A stretch of DNA of 64,000 nt from Arabidopsis thaliana (Eukaryota > Streptophyta > Magnoliopsida > Brassicales > Brassicaceae): assembly GCF_000001735.4 (NCBI RefSeq), contig NC_003071.7, positions 6,317,151 through 6,381,150 of the forward strand, written 5' to 3'. Position numbers and translations under genes: made by a program. This document shows positions 58,900 to 64,000 of the stretch, one piece after another. The notes under the pieces are model-generated. The model was not told where the DNA came from. It saw nothing but the letters and a program-made list of their open reading frames with translations, and searched no databases. Position 1 is the first letter of the stretch; every line of letters begins with the position of its first letter.

Positions 58900-59640
58900 A
58901 TTTTACCCCTATTTTGAAAATGTTTTAGCTTAACAAAATGAAATATTGATTTTCCCCCCTAAATTATTTCGAAGATATTTCTCCTGCCAAAAGAATAATG
59001 AAAAAAAAATTCTGCCAAATCTTTTTTTCAAAAACATTTCTCTCACAAAAAAATGCTTTTGGCGGGAAATAAATTTACAAAGGTTTAATAAAGATTTTTT
59101 AAAGGGTTTATAAGGGTTTTTAACAGATTTTTAAAGGTTTATAAGGATTTTAAAGGATTTATAAAGATATTTAAAAAACTTTTAAAGGATTAAAAGGGTT
59201 TTACAACCCTTTAAAACCTCTTGTAAATATTTTGAAAACCTTATGTAAGGGTTCACAAGAGTTTTAAAATAGTTCAAAAAAAGTTTCAAATGTTTTAAAA
59301 TAATTACAATTTTTTTTTGTAGAGTGAAAAAATGATTTACTAATGTTTTTAAAGACTTTATAACCTTTGTAAATCTTTTAAAAACTCTTATAAATTTTTT
59401 AAAACCATTGTATTTAAAAAAACTTACAAGGATTTTAAAATACTTACAAAGGTTTTTAAAAGAGTTTTAAAGTATTTACATATGTATTTAAAGAGTTCAT
59501 AAGGATTTTAAAAGGTTTTAAGATAATTTACAAGGATTTCTAATATTTTTTGGCGGAGAAAACAAGTTTTGGCAATAAAAAATGTTTTGGCGGAAATATT
59601 TTTTTTTGCCGAGAAAAATAATTTTTGGCATAAAAATATA
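58900..59640. repeat. AT-rich micro-repeat of TTTAAAGG / TTATAAGG words with GGCGGA flanks
   Basis: From ~59080 to ~59545 the sequence is a loose repetition of TTTTAAAGG, TTTATAAGG and their complements. It is flanked on the left by ..CTGCCAAA / TTTTGGCGGGAAA (58986-59070) and on the right by TTTGGCGGAGAAA / TTTTGGCGGAAA (59549-59610). No coding potential. It looks like the interior of a non-autonomous element or a replication-slippage tract. Confidence 0.5.
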
Positions 59641-60040
59641 AGTTTTTAATTACATGTTCTCATTAGAAAATGAGTAATTTGGTCATTTTGTTCAAGAAAA
59701 TGGATATTTTTTTTAAATGGCCAAGAGAAAAATGTATTGTTGCAAAAGGTGTCTTGCATGGTAAGGTGGAAACTGAGAGTGATGAGTTCTGTTTCTGATG
59801 AAAACCATTTTTGGTAATCTTTTTTGCATTATTATTTGTGATTTTATTTGTTTGTCATTGTGCATTAGGATGGTTTTGTATTAAACAAGAGGATATAAGT
59901 CTAATATATACTTTAACAAGAGAGTGATTTTGTTTTGCTAAATTAAGCACACATGCATTAGTTTGACAAGTTGTGTGTGTGAGAGATACATCATAAAATG
60001 CATCATTAATGCGAGAGAGTCATCCGCGTCCCCAAATACT

Positions 60041-60050
60041 TCTATATAAA
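60041..60050 (+). promoter_or_regulatory. TATA box of the ubiquitin-like gene copy
   Basis: TCTATATAAA, followed by a pyrimidine-rich leader and a probable leader intron that ends TTCGTAG at 60223, just before the ATG at 60226. This arrangement (leader intron abutting the start codon) is typical of plant polyubiquitin genes. Confidence 0.55.
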
Positions 60051-60225
60051 CTTACATCTCTCTTTCTCTCTAACGCACAGCTCACAATACTTTCTAACTC
60101 ACTAATTTTTCCTAAATTCTTTTGAATCAGTAGAATAGAAATTATTTATATGCATATCATTATTTATGTATTTGTTTTCCTTTGCTTATATGATTTGATT
60201 ATGGTGTGTTTTTATGTTCGTAGCC

Positions 60226-60478
60226 ATGCAGATTTTTGTGAAACGGTTAGGAGGGAAAACTGTGACAATCCATACCCTAGGTGAGGGAAACACAGTCCAG
60301 GATTTGAAGGCTGTTTTAGAGGAGAAAGCAGGAGGATCTTGGTCTTGGCTGAGCAGCAGATGCTTCACTTCGCAAAGAAGATGATTGCGGACGATGCAGC
60401 AGTCCTGGGGACTATTTCATCAAAGATGGCTCCAGCCTCCAGCTCGTGGTGAGGCTTTTTGGGAGAGCTACCAATTAG
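60226..60478 (+). pseudogene. Divergent ubiquitin-like gene, frameshifted
   Basis: The start MQIFVKRLGGKTVTIHTL corresponds to the first beta-hairpin of ubiquitin, and VQDLKAVLEEKAG to helix 1. After a frameshift near 60334 the order continues ILVLAEQQM...HFAKKMIADDAAVL (for LIFAGKQLEDGRTL). After a second shift near 60408 it ends DYFIKDGSSLQLVVRLFG (for DYNIQKESTLHLVLRLRGG). Read without shifts the protein stops at 60384 (52 aa). The C-terminal Arg-Gly-Gly used for conjugation is replaced by LFGRATN, so even a repaired frame would not be a conjugatable ubiquitin. Confidence 0.7.
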
Positions 60479-60479
60479 G

Positions 60480-60935
60480 CCTTCATCTATCAATCTTATT
60501 TATCTATCCATGTTTTAATGAATGAATGTATGATATTCCTTTTAAGCTTTACATCTATCTATCCATGTTTTAATGAATGAATGTATGATCTTCCTTTTAA
60601 GCTTTAAGTTTTCCATTGTGTAGAACTATTGATCTTTCTTTATATGCAAGTGAATTCAATTTGGTGATTTTATAGTTTGCTCCAGATTATTTGTTAATCT
60701 TGTTTTCGTTGGGAATAATATGTGGGTAGATATGTTGATCTTAAAGCAAGTAATATTTTTTGTTAGTTTACCATTGTAATGGTTAGAGGAATTTTGCATG
60801 TCAATATATGTTTATACCGCAGAAATAATTGAAAATAATTTTGCATATCCTACAATCATACTATCATAATATTTTTTTTAGTTAATATTAATTTTGATTT
60901 TTTTATTGATCCACAAAGGTAAAACAACTTTAGTA
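60480..60935. other. 3' flank, with a short direct repeat
   Basis: An approximately 55-bp direct repeat (ATCTATCCATGTTTTAATGA...CCTTTTAAGCTTTA) lies at about 60503-60553 and 60557-60606. The rest is AT-rich up to the CACTA terminus. Confidence 0.6.
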
Positions 60936-61861
60936 CACTACAAAAAAATCATTTTAAATCACTTATTTTGAATATTTGTATTACTTATAATTGATGTAAA
61001 AGAATTTTATATCAGTTAAATAAATGATTCCTATCTTGTTGATGCAAATAATTTACATCGATTTATTAACAACTAATGCAAATTCACATAATATTTGCAT
61101 CGCTTGTTATAATTGATGTTTATTTTGAGTCGGTTATAAAAACTGATGTGATATTTACATCATTTCGTATAAGTGATGGTATTATTTACATCACTTTGCT
61201 TAAACGATGTTAGTATTTGTAACGGTTATAAAAACTGATGTGATATTTACATCATTTCTATAAACGATGGTATTATGTACATCACTTTGCCTAAGCGATG
61301 TTAGTATTTGTAATAGTTATACTAATTGATGTCAATATTTATATCACTTACAAATAAATGATACTAATGCTAGTGTTAATTTTCATAACTGATATTAATT
61401 GTTGTATCATGTCAGGTAAACGATTTTAGTACATGAATCATTTATAATAATTGATTTAAAACATGACATCACTTCTACGAAATTGATATTTTATTTATGT
61501 CAATTTTCAAAACTGATTTTAGTTGTAGAATCATTTTTAAAAATCGATGAAAAGATTATCTTTTTTAATTGATAAAAATATGTATTAAAATAATTTCACA
61601 TCATTTATAAAGTGAAGCTAGTGAAAATAATAACTAACGACTTTTAGTTTTTTATTTTTTTTAATCCAACAAATTTTAATTAATGAAAAACAAAAAGACA
61701 AATATAATTAATAATAATAAAAAAAAAACTGAAAACAAACTACATAATCAATCCCTTCTGTGCAAATGCATAAACATAAATAAATTAAAAGTAACTAAAA
61801 AATTTTGCTAAACAAACTTTAATCATAATAACTAGCATTGCTTCAATTCTAGCTTAAACGT

Positions 61862-62090
61862 TTATCCACTAGCTAGCTAGCACCACCATCCCTTTCTTGA
61901 GAAAAAATTATTCAATGTATAAGTTAATTATCTAAATATTTAGTATATATGAAATTAATATGTAAATACTCTTTACCTGAGGATTAGGCAGATTTGGAAT
62001 GTTTACAAATGCTAGATTTGGGATGTTTGCAAAAGCTGCTTGAAAATTTGCAGCCCATGCACTTGGCTGAATATTTTGTTTGAACATTAG
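61862..62090 (-). pseudogene. C-terminal exons of a CACTA transposase gene
   Basis: The minus-strand exon from about 62090 to 61978 (MFKQNIQPSAWAANFQAA, then FANIPNLAFVNIPNLP) ends CCTCAG at a GTAAAG donor. A final short exon after TTTCTCAAG gives ERDGGAS and a stop near 61878. The Gln/Asn/Ala-rich ending resembles the C-termini of plant Ptta/En/Spm (transposase_24) proteins. It follows the tnp2 remnant so closely that an internal deletion must have joined them. Confidence 0.4.
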
Positions 62091-62149
62091 TATTTGTCTC
62101 TCTATATATAAAATTATAATAATGTAATTGAACTTACAAATTACTATAT

Positions 62150-63570
62150 AACATTAGTTTGTCGAAGCTTCCCAGCATTGTTACTAGAAGTTGCGTGACA
62201 TTTCATATGGGTAGCAGTTTTTGATGACATGAATAAATGTTGAAGTCGGGACTTTAGAGGAAAATAACGCAAAACCTTTGCAAGAGCTCTACTCTTTATT
62301 TTCTCTGATCCAGTTTCAGTTCTTGTACTCTTTACTGAAGTTGTTTCTTTCCAGCGGGAAGCTTTACAAACTTTGCATATTTCTCTTCCCGCATCAGCCT
62401 CCCAAAATAACATGCAATCATTTGGACATGCATGAATTGACTCAGAAGTCAATCCTAATTTGCGAACAACTTTTTCATGTCATTAAATGAACCTGGCAAT
62501 CTCGCATGTGTAAAAGCTTCTTTCAGTAAATCAAGTACCATAGATATTCCCTTGTCGCTAATTCCACACATACATTCAGTGGCGGATCTAGAAACCAAAT
62601 TTATATGGGGCACATATTATATTTAAAAATATTATTTATATAATAATAAAATATTAAATAAATATGATATTTACCCTTAATGTGTTTAACTTTGAAATCT
62701 AAAGACACTAAATCAAAATGCATTTAAATATACTTAGGTACATATATTATTGGATATGTTTAATATATATAAATATGTATATTTATTTATTTATTTTTAA
62801 AAAATTTGTTAATTAGAAAAGTATTGTTACAACTCATGATAGAAAATGTAAACTATTAATAAAAATATACATTACAGTAGAAATTGATGATTTAAAATTT
62901 GTTAAAAGTTTAATTTAATTAGAAAGATAAATATAACTGAAAGAAAATAGTTTCATATAAGAAAAATAATAAAATAAATAAAAGAAATGCAGCTAATGAT
63001 AAAGGAGAATTAAAACATGTAATTATAGAAAGTTACCAAAAAAGTGAACACATTTTATTTATAAAAAATAAAATGTAAAAGAAGAAATAAAAGCAAAAAG
63101 AAAGTGTAAGGAGAGACGTCGAACTCGTTTACATAAGGCTTTGAATGAGGCACTAAGTGCCAAATGAACTAAAAGAATCCAAATGGTAAGCTTAAATGTT
63201 AAGTTTTTTATCGATTAGTGTGGGGCACATGCCCCACCTCCTGCCAAGGTATGTCCGCCTCTGCATACATTTGATATGGTACAACTTCAATATAAAGGAC
63301 ATCTTCGTGAACTTAGTGCATCCTGTATATAGCTCTAGATTAAAATCAGCAAGTAACTCATCAAAATCTTCTCCTTTTTCACAACTTCCACTTGCAGTTG
63401 ATGGTCTATCAGTGTCTATAGGGTTCTCAGATGATCCAGCTTCATATCCACCATCATTATTTGTACTAATATCAAGAAAAATATCATCCAAGAGAGTCCT
63501 AGTTGAATCTAATTCAACTGAAGCAATATCAGAAGGCGGTACTTTTGTATTACTCGTGACACATATATCC
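62150..63570 (-). pseudogene. TNP2-type CACTA transposase fragment, interrupted by a hAT element
   Basis: From ~63570 downwards on minus: DDIFLDISTNNDGGYEAGSS, then FDELLADFNLELYTGCTKFT, LYHIKCM [insertion 62569-63271], CGISDKGISMVLDLLKEAF, THARLPGSFNDMKK, and after a 1-nt loss near 62473 LTSESIHACPNDCMLFWE, CKVCKASRWK, KVLRYFPLKSRLQHLFMS. These are the conserved N-terminal blocks of transposase family tnp2 (PF02992), which cuts CACTA ends. The catalytic part beyond TATHMKCHA is missing. The copy is defective three ways: insertion, frameshift and deletion. Confidence 0.85.
62577..63263. mobile_element. hAT-type non-autonomous element nested in tnp2, 8-bp TSD
   Basis: Ends CAGTGGCGGATCTAG (62577) and, inverted, CAGAGGCGGACAT (63263 on minus) share CAG(T/A)GGCGGA. 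The element is flanked by perfect 8-bp direct repeats CATACATT at 62569-62576 and 63264-63271, the size made by hAT transposases. Removing it restores the KCMCGIS reading of tnp2. The interior (687 bp total) is AT-rich, with TATGGGGCACAT / GTGGGGCACATG words just inside both ends and no ORF. Confidence 0.85.
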
Positions 63571-63599
63571 TCTCCATGTATTACTCAATTTGTGTAAGA

Positions 63600-64000
63600 A
63601 TTTAAAAATCCATAACACATCAAATCACCATTAATATCTTCTCTTGAATTAGTTTTGAGGAGACAACAACGGTAACATGGATTAACCAAATGCAAAATCC
63701 AATAAAATTTTCACCCCCAATATGTAATCTTGAGATAAACATAGTTTGTTTATCCATGATCTATCCATCAAAATCTTAAAAGCAAAAAGATTTGTATTTG
63801 TAAGCTTTAGAATTTGACATATAAACACTAAAATTTCAAAACCTTAAGAATTTAAAAATAAATCTATCTACCATGATCATGATCTCCATCGTTTATTCTG
63901 CTTTTAGTTGAAATCTAATTAAAAGTAAATGTATGAACGTGTGATGTGAAGAAAAAACTTAATTGTGAATTGTGATTCTATGATTAAAGAATTCCAATAA
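63600..64000. other. Interior of the CACTA element, no exon assigned
   Basis: AT-rich DNA upstream (minus strand) of the tnp2 N-terminus, probably leader or intron. Nothing else is recognisable up to the window edge. Confidence 0.4.

Larger units (their letters stand above)
60936..64000 (-). mobile_element. CACTA (En/Spm) transposon, left terminus to window edge
   Basis: The terminus CACTACAAAAAAATC begins at 60936, after a possible 3-bp duplication GTA. The next ~680 bp carry many subterminal repeats of the type TTTACATCA and TAAxxGATG in both orientations (for example 61047, 61159, 61186, 61241), where TNPA-like proteins bind. Genes run on the minus strand towards this end. The other terminus lies beyond 64000. 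Confidence 0.75.

Noticed and set aside
1-64000. tRNA, rRNA or known small RNA genes
   Set aside because: No cloverleaf with A/B boxes and no rRNA segment was noticed by eye. A tRNAscan-SE or Rfam run would be decisive.

Overview
The window is nuclear DNA of a flowering plant, most likely Arabidopsis thaliana chromosome 2 (roughly the At2g14760-At2g14835 interval). It is AT-rich, has short GT-AG introns and carries Arabidopsis-type transposons. It also holds a gene series I recognise from that interval: bHLH84/RSL3 (spliced length 328 aa), NPY2 (634 aa), a small ZnF-UBP protein, an IST1-like protein and a ZFPL1-like RING protein. The species and locus come from recall of gene content and order, not from a database search.

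Layout. 1-640: broken Myb/SANT-like gene (-). 750-4150: hAT-like GC-rich blocks and a probable Helitron. 4690-6162: bHLH84/RSL3 (-), with a two-copy ~420 bp duplication upstream and a dead-on-arrival LINE insertion at 7596-7755. 8-12.5 kb: AT-rich transposon debris with a Helitron terminus at 10516. 12491-27801: one large VANDAL-type Mutator-like element, bounded by a perfect 9-bp direct repeat. It carries a DUF1985-ULP1 gene, three members of an F-box-associated family, an intact OB-fold (RPA70-like) gene and a broken MuDR-type transposase. 28-41 kb: further transposon remains (Ty3/gypsy integrase fragment, a MITE, a LINE remnant, a Helitron 5' end, and a gypsy gag with LTR-like leader). 41.7-53.5 kb: the conserved euchromatic block NPY2, ZnF-UBP, IST1-like and ZFPL1-like, all on +. 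54.75-55.87 kb: PEP carboxykinase pseudogene. 57-58.7 kb: Helitron ends. 60.2 kb: decayed ubiquitin-like gene. 60936 to the right edge: a CACTA (En/Spm) element with a hAT-type element nested in its tnp2 gene.

The most notable system is the VANDAL element. A palindromic core (GTACGTAC, usually seen as CGTACAC or GTACGTACA) recurs dozens of times across its noncoding DNA. It occurs in most introns of the ULP gene, in a 65-78 bp tandem array, in all spacers, and twice inside a coding tandem repeat of the transposase. I see almost none in the surrounding ~48 kb. This is what is expected of a family-specific recognition sequence for an element-encoded DNA-binding anti-silencing factor (as known for VANC of VANDAL21) or for its transposase. 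The transposase is dead (two in-frame stops and a G7 frameshift), whereas the OB-fold gene and one F-box-like gene are intact.

The host genes fit separate roles: root-hair growth (RSL3), polar auxin transport in organ formation (NPY2), ubiquitin recognition (ZnF-UBP), ESCRT-III/Vps4 regulation (IST1-like) and a Golgi membrane RING protein (ZFPL1-like). They are not an operon or pathway.
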